64,000 bases of DNA from Onthophagus taurus (GCF_036711975.1 NC_091970.1:4285501-4349500), one strand, 5' to 3'; positions 47,980 to 62,400 are shown, counted from the first letter of the stretch. Numbers and translations are program-made. The notes: generated by a model not told the origin, from the letters alone.

Positions 47980-50900
47980 ATGCTAGTTGCCAGTCCTTTT
48001 ATTCATCCGTACGAAGCGTGTCCCAGGGTTATTTCGGAAGTTCGAAAAACAGAAGACACCAATTTCAAGTTGAATAAAGATCACCAGAACAGAAATAGAT
48101 TAAGTGGTAAAACAATTTTTAATTAAAATTTTAATAACGAAAGATTATTATTACCATTTTTTTTTGTTTCTTTTTCGCTGCACAGATGTGGTTTCAGTTT
48201 CGGTGATTCAGCGTGTGAAACACAATCTTTATTTATTATTTTTCTTTAATTTAATACACTTCCTGTTTTCTTCCTTATTTTTGACATTGTCAAATTTTAA
48301 ATTAAGGTTAGAAATAGAATTATGACAATTCATTTATTGACGTTTGAACTAAAATCAAAATCCTCCAATTCGATTAATTTAATTATATTCGTAATTCACC
48401 AAAAAATAAAACATAATAGACTAAAGTGATAAAATGCTAATTTTTATTTAATTAATTATCATTAATTAATGTTTATTTTTTTAATTACGTTTATAAGATT
48501 GCAAAATTTTAATTATGATTTTTACATCTGTCACTTATTGACGTTTCGACTAAAATCAAAATACTCTAATTTGATTATTTAAATTATTAATATTTATTTT
48601 AAACCGTTTAAGCAAACAAGAAAGGGGAAAGTAATAGAAAACTTTAATGTTTATTAATGATCGTTTTCGAATTTGTGTACCATTTAAAACAAGACGCACT
48701 TTTGCAAATAAACACGCTTAATAAACGACGTTAACTGGTTTCACATCGATTAGTTTTCTTATTGATTAGTTATGCATGCAATTTTCTCCGTTTTAAAGCC
48801 ACACAAATCATTATTGAGTGTAAAGTTCGTATTTAATTATTTGTTTTAGACCAATTTGCTTTAATAGTTTCAAACAAAAAATCCCCACTTGTAATTAATC
48901 TGACGTTGTCAAAATGTATGAAGGTTAGATTTTATAACTGTCATTTATTGACGTTTGAACAAAAATTAAAACACGTGTTTTTAGTAACAAAATGATTTTG
49001 AATTGAAATAAAGGTTTCAATTTCATTTTTATTTTTAGAAATGGTTAGAGCAGATGTTGAAAGTGACAAAAAAGGGCAGGTATATTCTTGTTGTTGTGGT
49101 GTTAAATTGTGCGTAAATGAAGATTTAGATTCTTAAAAATGTTTTTGTAACTGTCAAAATACTCACTTTTTTGAGTCATCTAAATGGGATTAATGATTAC
49201 CTTGAAATGGATGCAATTCTCGTTTTATTAAAGATATGTTTAGATGTTTCTTTGTTCTTTAATCGCTTTAATCTATTCATCTACCGTGTTTAAAGTGTTT
49301 TTTCCTTTTCTTTCTGTTCCATGCATCTTTTAAAATTGCTCAATCGGTTTCCTTTTCATTTGGTATTACCGTTATTTGTTGTATTCCCAAATAGTTTCGA
49401 CTTTAAAACGGTTTAATTGGAAAATCGGTGCCGTTATGAATTTCTTTGGAAATGAACCGCTTCTAGGAATTTCCGTTTTAGCTACCGTGTTAATTTATAA
49501 GCTGACTTGCTGGTTTAAATTTAATTTCTCTAATAATTAACACGTTAAATTTGAAAGACAACAAACGTCAAATTGACAAGTTCATTTTATTGACGTTTAA
49601 TTAATTGAAATCGGAACATCGGAACGTACCCCAAGGGTGCGTTCTTATTTTCGATTTAATACACGTCAAATAAATTTTAGGTTATATTTAATTTAAATAT
49701 AAATTTTAAAATATAAGAAGGATTATCTTAAATAGTTGACTAAGGGATGATTTAAAATCGTCTTGAAAAGTGATCAAAAGAGGGTTAATTTTTTTGCCTT
49801 TAAAAACCTTTGTACAACAGGGTTGGTTGTGTTGTTATAATGGACTTAGCTTGAAAAAAGCCCCGTTTGAGATTTAAAGACTCCGTTTAAGGGTTCAACT
49901 TCTTTCTCTTTTCGATTTTTTTATTTTTATTAATATGGGAACCTTCACCGTTCCTTATTCTTCTAAAACCCCCTTATTTTCACACCCTAACCTGCTTCTC
50001 CTAACCCCATTCTTAAAAAGTTTAAAGGGGATGAATCTCTTTAAGATTATTCGAATAAAATTATACTACTATGATTTAATTTCTCCTCTTTGGAATAAAA
50101 CGATTTTAAAATAATTGCAAAAAATTAATAGAGCAATAAGTTACAGAAACATACGGTTCTTGTTGCATAAAACGAAAGTGAAACTGTAAAGTCGTTTTTT
50201 TTTTAATAATTATTGTTGAATATGTTGTTATACGAAATTGCAGCAGGAAATTGCGATGAAATCGATTAAATTCGCAATAAACTTATATTTTTTGAATTTT
50301 AAAATAATGTTGATAACTTTGTGGGTTTATAAATAATTAATTCTTGGTAATTGTTGTGAATAATCAGTGCCGAAATGTAGAACTGGTTATTTATACATTT
50401 ATGAGAAATCATTGGTTAATGTATGAGTTATTTATATAAAGTATTATAGGAGATATGACAATTCCTTTGATAACAAATTTGTAACGAATAAACCAAATTA
50501 AATAGGAGGAAATCACTTAGATAGTAAAAAGTTTGCAATTTCTAAAACGACATCCTGTACGAAACGTTACGAAAGTCTTATTTAATTGGTGTTACTTAAT
50601 GTTTGCGCGGAAAGATATTTTAAGCTGTAAAAAGAAATTGTATTACGTATATTTTATTTGATTTCGCCTCAAATCGCAAATATATTAACACGAAATGGTC
50701 AGTTTTGGAAAATTATATCATCTATAACGTCAAATTTGATTAAAAAAGGTACTTAATTTGATATATTAACACGAAATCGTTAATTATGGAAGATTCTACA
50801 ACGTTTTGATACGAAATCGTTCTTGGGCAAAAAATCTTATTAAATATGAATTATTTTATTTTGACATTAACAACTGTCATCGATAACGTCATTTTGACTT

Positions 50901-53294
50901 TTATGTCAAGTTGACAGGTAACCTATAAATAATTTGTTCATTAAGGTAAATTTTTTTACTGTTTTATCTTTTAAAACTCTGCTTCATTTTAAGACTTTAA
51001 AACATCAACTTTTTATCTGTACAGGAAATACTTTGGATTACGAAACGTTATCTTTTCTTAGATAAAATGAAAAAAATAATGCACCTAAACCTTCCTTGTT
51101 AAAACCGGTTTATTTTTTGCCCCTCGTTTTTAATTGTTAAACGAATCGTTTCTTAAATCTTGTTAAACGATTTTTGAATACCCACGATTATTTAATTTCC
51201 GATCGCATTTCAAAATACCTACCCACACTTTAAAACGACCATGAAGTTCATTATCATATCGATCACTAAACTCGATTCATATTACACCCGGTGGAAACGT
51301 TAGCTGCTTTCAAACAACCTTCTTACTTTGAATAAACAATAAATTTTTTATTTTTAACAATCTTTTTATTCCCATAATAACAACCATTTAAAAAAACAAG
51401 TACAATTGAGATTTATTAACGAAAAGGACATTTTCCTCATCGGTCACGGTAACTAGTTCTTTATAACTACTTTTTATTTCTTTCCGCGACTTCATTATTA
51501 AAACTGTATACATCCAGGCGCGTTTTTACCGTTCGTTGATGAATTTTCCGCGATACTTTCATCTAATTATACCCCCTAATACCACTTGTGTACGGCCCGT
51601 AATTTCAGTCGGCGACTTTCAGTCTAAAGCTGGCGGAACGAGAAAGTTACATCCAACTTTATTAAACATTTTTGGTTTTGTTTTAAACGTCATACAAGAA
51701 ATAGAGAACCAATTTAAGAAGTAATCGTCTCCAAGTGTTTATCTCTATCTATAGATAAATATTTTTTATTCGATAAGTTGAATGCGTCTCATTCATGTAT
51801 GTATGTACGAGTTTTAGGCCAAAGAACTTTGTGTAAAATAAATATAAACACATCGACGCGAGACGTATCAAAAACAAACACGTTTTTGTAAGGTTTTTTT
51901 AATGTTACTTATAGATATGATTGTATTGGGATTTTTTTTTCAATTTTAACGCGCAACATGATAAAGGTTAACCTTTAAAATTAAGTGTAAAAATTAACTG
52001 TCAAAAATAAAAATCAAACTGTCAACATAAACGTCAAAATTTTGACATTTTGAATTATTAAATTATTTTTTATTAACCTTTTAACAACAACAATCGATAT
52101 TCTTCTTCGTTGTTTGCGTAACGACGACTTTTAAAACGACTAGGAACATCTGTCTTTATTGTATTTGAATTTTTTATAAATTCCTCATTATTGCGACATA
52201 ATACGCCCATGAATAAAAGAATTTCTTTTGTACACCTTTTTTAATTGTTTTATCGTAGGTGAATTGTTGGTCAAGTATGGAAAAGAACAACCTTGGAGTC
52301 CGCGTAAAGTCTGTATTAGAGGAGGTCAATTATTGGTGGGTTGCAGCAACAGCAATAATTGCGGCGATTCTGGGACAAGTAATAACCATAATCAAGAAAT
52401 TAAACCGACAAGTTTAAAAATCCCTTTAAGAAGACTTAGTTTATCAGCGGGATCGTTACCGAATAGCTTATCACTAATCCGAGGACAAAACATTGTTGTC
52501 ACTTTGCAGGTTAGGAAAATTATTTTCTTGTATATTCACCAATTTAACATTATTTTTTTTAGACAACGACGGAATCCTCGTTTGATACATGGGTAAAAGC
52601 AATAGCAATAGAATTGATACGACAAACTCCTTTAGAAGACATCAAATACTTTGATATCTTAACGATTCAGAAATGTTGGGGTACGAAGGAAGATGAAAAC
52701 GCTAATTATAATCGTATCGACGATACGATAATAAAATGTTTAAATAAATCGAAAGTACAAATAAAAGAGCCAAAAATTTTATTAACACAACAAAAAGAAA
52801 CTGTTTTACCAAAAGTAACTGATTTCGACAAAAGACATCGAAGATATTTATCCCCGATTCCAACATCATCATCAAGTATAATCCATAAAAACGTTACGCA
52901 TGAAAAATTAAGGATAAGAAGTAAATCTTGTAACGCTGTGTCAAGAAATTCAACGGAACCTAAAGCTTCCGATGAAAATTCCGTGGAGGTGTTATTAAAA
53001 AAGTGTCAAAATTCCGAAAATTATGTCCCCGTTAAAGAGAAATTGTTACTGTTTGAAACGTTGTGTCGCCTAGGAAGAAAAGTGAGAAGTACAGAGGATG
53101 TTTCGCAAAAACTCGAAGGTGGAGGTGCAACGAAGAGGGCTAAATCTTTACACGATTTGAGTTTTAATAGCGCCCCCGTAAAAGAAATTTGTCAGTATTT
53201 TGAAACAAGAAGCTTAAAAGATGATTACGATAAAGACTCAACTCAACATGTTAACATTAAAAGCAATAAATTTTATCGTGTACTTAAAACTTAA
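47980..53294 (+). CDS. PH-like domain protein of unknown function
   Basis: Three exons, 47980-48106, 52259-52509 and 52563-53294, give 369 aa. Exon 1 (MLVASPFIHPYEACPRVISE) ends in phase 1 and joins across a 4.15 kb intron to GELLVKYGKEQPWSPRKVCI. Residues about 42-150 look like a PH-type fold: GELLVKYG as the first strand, RKVCIRGGQLLVG, NSLSLIRGQNIVVTLQ, and the closing helix FDTWVKAIAIELIRQTP. A serine-rich, basic tail follows, with possible phosphosites (RRYLSPIPTSSSS, RAKSLHDLSF). I do not recognise an ortholog. It could be a cortical or signalling adaptor. A tiny candidate exon at 49039-49079 has good splice sites, but using it would shift the frame of the next exon. Confidence 0.7.
48107..52258. 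other. 4.15 kb intron of the PH-like gene
   Basis: A candidate cassette exon lies at 49039-49079. Related blocks containing TTATTGACGTTT occur at about 48330, 48530, 48940 and 49590 (see findings). The remainder is AT-rich with many TGTCAA/TTGACA words. No gene is seen on either strand. Confidence 0.45.
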
Positions 53295-53482
53295 CTTTTT
53301 GATTAATATAAAACGATTTTAAAAAGAAATCATTATTTTTATTTCATTAAAGGCACTTTTTAAATCTAACCTACAATTATTCTTAATTATCACAAAATAC
53401 AAAAAATACAAAGATAATTTTAAAACAAAGTGACTAGAAATATCTACTTGTCAACTTAACCTTACTTTTAACACAACAAAAA

Positions 53483-56400
53483 TTAGTTATTTATTTTCTC
53501 AAACGTCAATCCAAGCCGTTTTTGCATCTCATCGAATCTTTGCACATATTCCGAAAGGAGTAGCGGGGTTTGAAGGGGTGCAAAATCGCTTCTAAAACAA
53601 AAATTAAATATATGTAAAAATAAATTTTCTTAAATTAAAACCAAAACATTTCATTTTAACAAATTTCCCTATTTGCTTCTTACAGCAAATAACTTTAGAA
53701 CATAACCTATAAATACAAAAATCCCCACTCCAACTTTAAGTATATGAAATGAGGACATCTCTTGGCTGAATCAACAACTTGATGGTCAATTTGAAATTAA
53801 TTTCTTATTGGGACGTAATTCTGATCATGTACAACTTAATTTTTATTATAAAAAAAAATCAAACTTACTGTGTGCTTAAAGGCCTTTCTTTTTGTGGTGG
53901 CGAACTCCCCGACCAAGAAGAACCCATCAATTGGGGCGACCTTGATTCACCCCGTCGAAAATTTTGACTCGAAACAGGTTGTCCAACTTCAAATTTCATC
54001 TCATAATCATTTTTTGTACCATTTTCGTGATACCTCTCATCACTCGAATAATTTCTAACCCCTGTATGCCATCTCCGAACCATAAACTTCATTCTTTTCA
54101 TAGCAATAATCGCAATAACACAACTTTTAAATTTTTTGATAGGTTCGGTTATTTTAATGGGGTGTTTAGGTTGAAAAACGTTTACGTTGGTATTAATTTT
54201 TTGATAAGACGCTAATAACTTAATTAAAAAATGCTTTTGATAAATTAAAGCTTTCCGATAACTTTCTGCTCGAAGATATTTAGCGAAAAGTTGATGCGAT
54301 TTATGATTTTGAGGGTTTTGATAATTCAAATTTGTATTAATTTGTTCTAATCGACGAATTTTGTCTAAAAGTTTTGATCGTTCCAAAGCGATTTTAGTTA
54401 AATTGTTTGTTAAAATCTTATTTTCTTCCATTTGTTGTTTAATTTCGATTGTTAATTCACGCATTTTATTCAATAATTTTTCAGGAACTGGTGAATTTAA
54501 GTTAACATTTTTTTCTTCGTTTAAAATATCATTAATTTTCGAATCTTCCTCCAATTCTCTAATACGCTCATTTAAAATAATTTGATCCTTCTTTAAATTA
54601 ATCCTCTCCTCCTCCATTTGATTCAATAAAATCCGATTATTTTGTGTTTCTTCACATTTCCGATCCAGCTCAAACTTAACCTCACTTAATTTTTCCTTTA
54701 AATTCTCTTCTTTTATCTTATAATTTTGTAGTTTTATCTCAAAATTTTCCAATTCTTTTAGTTTTAAGCCCAACATTTCTTTTGTGTACTTCAAATTCGA
54801 GTTTAATTCGTCTTTAGATCTCTTTAAGTTTCTAACTTCACTTTGTAAATTTTCATTTTTCTCATTACATAGATTAATTTCCTCTTTCAACTTAACAATT
54901 TCTTGTGATTCTAAACTCGGTAATTTTTTATATTCAGTCGTGCTCGAACTTAAATCACATTTTAATTTTCTGACCTCATTTTCTAACTCGAAGCGAATCT
55001 TTTTTTCTTGGTCCAAAATCGATTCCAATTCATCCTTTTGATCTAAAACGCTCTCAAATTTAATTCTTAATTGTTCGATTAAATTAGAATCTTCGATTTG
55101 TATCGAGTTTAATAAAAACCTTTCTTTTTCTAAAAGCGTATTTAATTTGACAACATTTTGACGTTCACTCTCTAACATAACCTCACTTTTTTCTAACTCA
55201 ATTTTTAAGCGATTTATTTCATTCTTTCTTAAATCTTTCTCGTCCTCGGAACTTAAAGCTTGTATTAAATTTAAATCTAAATGAGCCGAAACTTCTAATT
55301 GTTTTTGTACTTCTCCTCGAATATCCTCAATTGACGAACATTTTTCTTCTTTTTCAGAACTCTTCAATGAATCAATTTCCTCTTTTAATATTGCATTTAA
55401 ATGTTTCTCTTCTTGCAATCGTTTTCTTAAATCAACGATATTTCCCGTTTCTTGTATTTTTGATTGAATCGTTTCTAAATTTGTGTGTAAACTAACCGTA
55501 TCTTTTTGCATTTGCTCGATTATGTTGTCTTTTTCTTGTAGATATTCTTGAAGATGAATAATTTCTTTTTTTAAATCGTCTTGAATCGATTTTAATTTAA
55601 TTATTTCGATATTTTTTTCGGAAATTTCTTCTTGACCTTTTAAATCTTGAAGATCGTTTTGATACCGGAGAATATCTTCGTTCAAGATTTCAATTTCACA
55701 GTTCTTATCAACGATTAAATCATTTAATTTTCTCATTTCAACTTCATTTTCGTTCATTTTCCCTTCGAAACATTTAATTTCTTTCAATAATTTCTCGATT
55801 TCTTTATTTTTACTTTCGTTATTTGTATTTATCTGAATCAATTCGTTCTCTTTTAGATGTAAATCAGCTTTAATTTGATCGATTTCAATCAAATTTTCAT
55901 TCATCTTTCTAATTTTTTCTTCAAGTTGTTTAATTACCCCATTTTTCTCCTCAAAAACGCGATTAATTTCGTTAATTTTTATCTCAAAATCGCGTTTTTC
56001 CTTTGCTAGATTAAAATACATCTCGTCTTTTCTTTTGTGATCATCAACAGATGATTTTAATTCATTTTCAACCTCACCGAGTTTCATTTTCTTTTCGGCT
56101 AGTTCTAATTGAAGCGATTTCCTTTCGATTTCAAAGTTTTCTTTTAATTCTTTTAAATTTTCTTCCAATTTTAACACATTTTCGGTAAGTTCTTGAATTT
56201 TTGTTTCCAATTTTACCTCGTCATCGAAATGAACCTTTTTGTGTTGGATTTCCGTCGAGTTTTGGACTAAATTAAAATCGATTTTGGTTTCGTTTGGATT
56301 CCTCGGGTTGAAATTCATTGAATTTTCGATGCTATCGATTATATTTTCGTTTCTTCTTGCGATAGGAGTTAAATTAAGAAAATCCGAGAAACCCCTTTCG

Positions 56401-59400
56401 GAACTTTTCATTCTACTGATATGTTTTAGTTGATCGTAATCTAAATTTAATGATAAAAACGATTCTAACTGCTTTTGAGTATCATCTAATTTTAACCTTA
56501 ACTTTTCTATATCCGAGTTTTTATCTGCAATAATATTATCCACTAATCCAGGTAAAATTTGAGCGTTTTGAGCATCGCTTTCAATCTTTGTTTTTAAAAA
56601 CCTATTCTCCTCCTTCAATTTAATCATCTCCTTCTCAAAATTTAATAAAATCTCATCATCCTCCCGATTATTTAGTTCTTTTTCCCGATCTTCTAACCGT
56701 TTCTTAGTCTCATCAATTACTTTATTTAATTGCTTTAAATTTTTATCTTTAGCATGCATCGTATCCTTTAATTCTTGTATCTCATTCTCTAAATCGTAAA
56801 TTTTTAATTCCAAAGATGTGTTTGCTTGTTTCTGATTTTGTTCGGCTTTTAACCGTTGCTCGTCCAGACGCATTTGTAACGAGGACAATAAAACTATTTG
56901 CTCAGTTACTTGGGCTTGAAGAAGATCCTTCTCATTTTGAGAATCCTAAAAAAATGAATAAAAAGTGTAAAATTAAGAAGAAAATTCAAAAATATAACCT
57001 TAACGGCGTCAAAACGCCGTTAAGGTTATATTTTCTGTCAAACCCCTACAGTTTAATTTTCGTTTTTTAAACAATCATAATCGTTCATAATTATCAAAAA
57101 AATTCAATATCTAATCAATATTTTATAAAACGGTTCAAAAACAACAATATAATTAATTATTAAGAAATAAAAAAGAACATAAACGTAATTTTTATAAATT
57201 ATTAAAGCGCGCCCTCTCTCTTGCTCGAATAAAAACGATTATTAGTTTCCTGTAATTATACACTAAAACCGAACAACACACATTTGAATAACATTTTTAT
57301 ATTTGTTTAAAATAATTTATTTACCTCCAATTCCTGTTTAGTACTACTCAATTGCATCTCTAAATCGCGAATTCTTTTGACGGCCGCATCTTCGGCTCGG
57401 GAATGTTTAATTAATTTTTCTTTTAACCGGGCTAATTGTTGAAGGGGAACGTCACACTCATCGAAAACGGCTCCGGGGGTGTTTGGGCGAACCTAAAAAT
57501 GAAATAATAAAATATAAATTTGCAATTTCGTAACACGAAAGAATTACTTGGTCCCTATAAGACATCTCATCCGATGGAGTTGAACACCCTGTCGATGACG
57601 AATGCAATCCTTCCAAATCCCGAGTTTTTTTATCGATGGAACTCTCTAATTCGTACAATCTTACTTGGATTTCCTTAATAACCCCTTCGCTTCCAGCCAA
57701 TTCGCTGTTTAACCTCAATTGTTGAGCTTCCTTTTCTAAAGCGACGATTTTTCCCTTAAAAAACTCCACATCCGGGCCTAATTTATAATTTTCTAGTTGC
57801 TCGTAAAGCTCGTCAATCGTCTCCGATTGTTGTTTAACAACCGGATTCAATTTCGAAATGATCTCTTTTAACTCGTTTTCAGAAATCGTTTTCTCTTTCA
57901 CTTGATTATCCAAATCCCTAATAATATCCCTCAAATCGGAAATTTTATCAATCGCTTCTTTACGTTCCGTTTCAATTATTTGATGTTTAGCCTGGCTCAA
58001 TTCTTGTAATCGGGTCATTTCGTGCATTTGACGCTCGAGATGTTCGACCTATTTGGACGTGAAACGAAAAAAATTGATTTTAAAACCATGATAAACATTT
58101 TTTGGATTTAAATTTAATGTATTTATGTAGCTACAAGCTCTCTTTAAGTTCTAACTTAAGACTAAAAGTGCATCAGATCCAAGCGCGAACGGAAAAGGTT
58201 CCAAAATAGAACGTCACTTAATTATAGAATAGAAACGGGGTGTTTAAGAAGATGAAAGAGGATGTTTTTTTTTTAATAAATTTAAAAATAAAACTCACGG
58301 TGCTATTAACAAAATTTATGGCGTTGTGGCAGCATTCGTTAAGCTTCCAAATTCCATCCTAAATAAGTGCAAAAATCCAAAAAGTTACTACACAAAAATT
58401 AATCCCATTTACCATGTTAAATAAAAGCTTAAAGCGCCTCAACAGAAAATTAATAAAGCCTGTACACACCTCTTTAACCATTAAATTACGATTTTGCTTC
58501 TCTTTTTCTTTTTCTTTAAGGATTTCGTTCAAACTTTCAATTTCTTTTTGGGCATCGCTCCGTTCTTGTTCGCGCTCCATCGCTTGTTCTTCCAAAAAAC
58601 GATTCGTCGATCGCAACTTTTTCTCGGCAGCTTCTATCTAAACGTAGCGAAAGAGCACATTGCAAAAGCAAAAATTTTATAAACTCAATCGTACATAACC
58701 TCAAATTTTAAAAACAACACCGATTTCGGGTTTATTCCAACAACAAAAACAACACGAACGAGAAAACAAGTTATTATGAGTTAGAAGGCGAAGAATTCGT
58801 GCTTTAAAAGCGATTAAAATGAAATTTAAGGGTTTAATTAAGCTTTCTTTTGGCGACATCTTTAGTTAATACAATATTTATTTAAAATATATTGAATTAA
58901 ATTAAAGGAGTTTAATTAACTTTTATTGGATTTATTTTGTACTTATCGGATATTTTATGAAATTAAATAAATACGATTAAAAATTATTAATGAGGTTATG
59001 TTTATGAATAAGAAAATGACTTTTTAAAAAATGACGTTTGAAACGAGAAGTGGCACCAACCTAAACTCATAATTTAATTTAAAATGTAAAAATTAAAACT
59101 AAAAATGTGTCAATGCAACTAAATGACTATTCGGAAGATTTCATTAATCACTTTTAATAAATTTACTTTAACAAAAATTTTAAGGAATTAAATAAATTCG
59201 ATTAAAAATTATAAATGAGGTTATGTTTATGAATAAGAAAATGACTTTCAAAAAAACAATGGTACCAACCTGAGGTAATTCTTTAATTTTTAACCTACCT
59301 GTTGTATTAAATCCCTTTTTTCTTTCTTCGATTCATCATCGATTCGTTCCCCTTCCCTACATAGTTCCTCGATTAACTCTAAAAGCGGGTGATCCGCCCC

Positions 59401-62400
59401 ACTTTTCCATTCGGCGGCTAAATTTCTTGCTTTTTCTTGTAACTCGATTAAATTTCCGATTTTCCCCGGTTTGCCGTCCAAGCTACTCTCTCCGTAACCT
59501 TCCGAAACGATTTCATTACGTCCACATTCAATTAATTCAGTAATTTTTCGATTGGAATTCTCTAAATCTTTCTCTAAAGTTTTTTGTTTTACCATAAAGT
59601 GTTCGATTTGGTTCTCTAAATGATTTCGTTCCGATTCTAACGTTTTAATATATTCTTTTGCCTCCTTCAATTGGTTACTTTCTAACAAAAAATCGTCGTT
59701 TTTGTGAGGTTTTTGATTTATGTTTGATGATAATGCTAAAATAGTGTTTGCATCCGACTTTAAACGATCCAAACAAGTTCCGAGTTCATTTTTAAAATCA
59801 ACCGAATCTATCGATGAATCAATGAAGTTTAAATTAGGGGTAAAATGGACTCGTTTTATGAAACTTTCGGTTATCGAAGAGTTATCAAGGGTTTCGTTTT
59901 GGTCGAGTTGATTATTTTCGAATCCCTGTTTTAAAATTTCATCGATTAATGTTTTATTTAATTCGTCCTCGCATTTGGTGAAATATTTCAATAATTCGTT
60001 AATGATGTTTTTTAAAATCACGTTTGATTTTTTTAAACCATCCCTGTAACAACCAAAAAATAATAAACTGAGTTGTCAATAAAATATCAAATAAAATTGA
60101 AGTTTCGTGCCAAAAAAAAACACAATTTATTTATCAAAATTAAAAATGGTAACGTCCAAAAATTCCAGTGAAGAATCGTTGCCGTCAACATGTAAAAAAC
60201 GAAAGCTTGACCAGGGTGGTTCCGCCCCACAATCCCGAAATTGTTATAGCATACACGTCGACGAACAACGCTTGAAAAAAGCCGACGAAAAACTGCAGTG
60301 TTTCATTGACACCAAAAAAAATTACGAATGCGAATTGATGAAAGCTTTGGATGAAATACGATGCATCGACGAACGGATTCATCAATTGGAGTGCAAAATC
60401 GAAAAGCTCATTACATCGCAGGCAAACATGGAGAGCAAACGAAGAATGCAAGAGGAAATCGAAATGATTAAGGAGGACAAAAAATACATGGACTGCGAAT
60501 TGAAAAAGTACAAACGACGAATCGAAGATAAAATGAAAAAATTAGAAGAGTGCAAAGAAATGAAGTGTAAAAGACCGTGTGATTGATTAACAAAAATGAT
60601 TTTGTATTTGATTTCAAAAAATTAAGTGTATTTTATTTTCTTATTAAATTTGACGTTTCTTAAGTTGACGTTTCTAAAAAATGACATTTCGAAAAATTTA
60701 CGTTTCAAATTTTAATATCAAAAAACATTAAAAATTTACAAAGTAACCACAAATAAGATCAATAATTAATAACCCGACGACGAAAAATAGCGAGAAAAAA
60801 TATAAATTTTTAAAAAAATTGCTTCTGAAAGTTGACACTTTCATTTCTGATGAGGGCCAATTCCTTTTTCGCTCGGTCCCGAAATTCATTCGTCGCCGCT
60901 TCTTGCACTAACCGTTCGATTTCTTCCTCAACGTTTTCAATACGGCCGTTCAAACATTTAATTTCACGGAAATTCTTTTCGATGGTTTGTTCAAGCCGTT
61001 TCTTAGCCTCCGTGTAATTGTGCAATTTCTCCTGATTCTCCTCCAATTTCACCTGAATAGATTCCATCGTTTTTTCTTTATCAGAACCTTTAACCCAACC
61101 CATTTTTATTTTTTAAAAATTTATTTAATCAATTTTGTTTAAATTAAAAAAAAATGTCCACCAAATTTTGACGTAATCAAATTTTTCTAACGATCACTTC
61201 GATTCTTTTCAATTTGTTGTTTATTTTAATCTGTCAAAATTACGAGTACCTAAATTTATTTATTTTATTTAAAAATAATGTTACCTCAACTAAATTACGA
61301 TATCGATGAGCTTAAAAATCGAATAAGACGTTTGAGAGAGCAAAAACACTGTGAAAAGCACGCGATTAAATTACACAAAGATCAGTTGTGTGACGTTAAC
61401 CAGAAAATTCAAAAATTGGAGGGAAAAATATTGCAGTATACGACACAATTGGTGGAGAATGTTCCAAATTTATTTTCGAAAAATAAACGTTTCATTGAAT
61501 TTGCCCCAAGAAGAAAAAAAGAAAATTATTTACGAAAAAAACGTAAACGAAAAAATATTCAATAAATCATTTTTATAATAGCGCCATCTTTTATTGAATA
61601 GCACAACTAGAATTTAACCTCAAAATAACTTACCTATCAATCGAAACTTCCCCTTCTTTTTCATTTTCTTTAAAAGAATCTTTTAAATTTTTCACCTCCT
61701 CATCGTGTTTTTCTTTTAAATTTTCAATTTCGCTTTCATATTTTTCTTGGAAACACCGCTTTATTTGAAGTAACTCTCTCGGCCAGTAAGTATCATCGGA
61801 ATATTGAGATAATTTCTGCAAAATTACCTTGATAATAATGTATAAATAACTAATATTAATTTACCTTAATTTCTTGCATTAAGTTTTTAAAAATATCAAT
61901 TCGAGCTAAATCGATTTGCTCTTGTAACCGACGTTCGTAGCTTTTAACAACATCAACAATTTCAAACTCATTACTAATTACTTCTTGAGATGTTAAATTG
62001 TTTTGGAGATGTTTCAATTCTAATTTAGTATCACCGCCAGGCCCCAAATGTTGATCATAAGCCATTTGATTCGATGAATCGTTTAACATTTTTCGATTAA
62101 TTTCTTCTGAGTAATTTTTTTCTAATTCGACACATTTCTTTTCATAATAAGTTCTTAAATCTTCTAATTCTTGATTGTGTTTATCACCCAATTCTTTTTT
62201 TAATTCAACCTATAAATATACTTAAATAAAAATTTAATTTTATGACATCATATTTTTACCTCGATTTCTTTAATTTCCTTTTTATGTTCATCTTGAACCA
62301 CATCGATTCGTTTTTGAACGTAAAATTCAAAATAATTTTTCAACTCACTCAAAATTACCAATTGATGTGGGCTCAAAACCTGCTCAAGCTTCCGAAAAAT

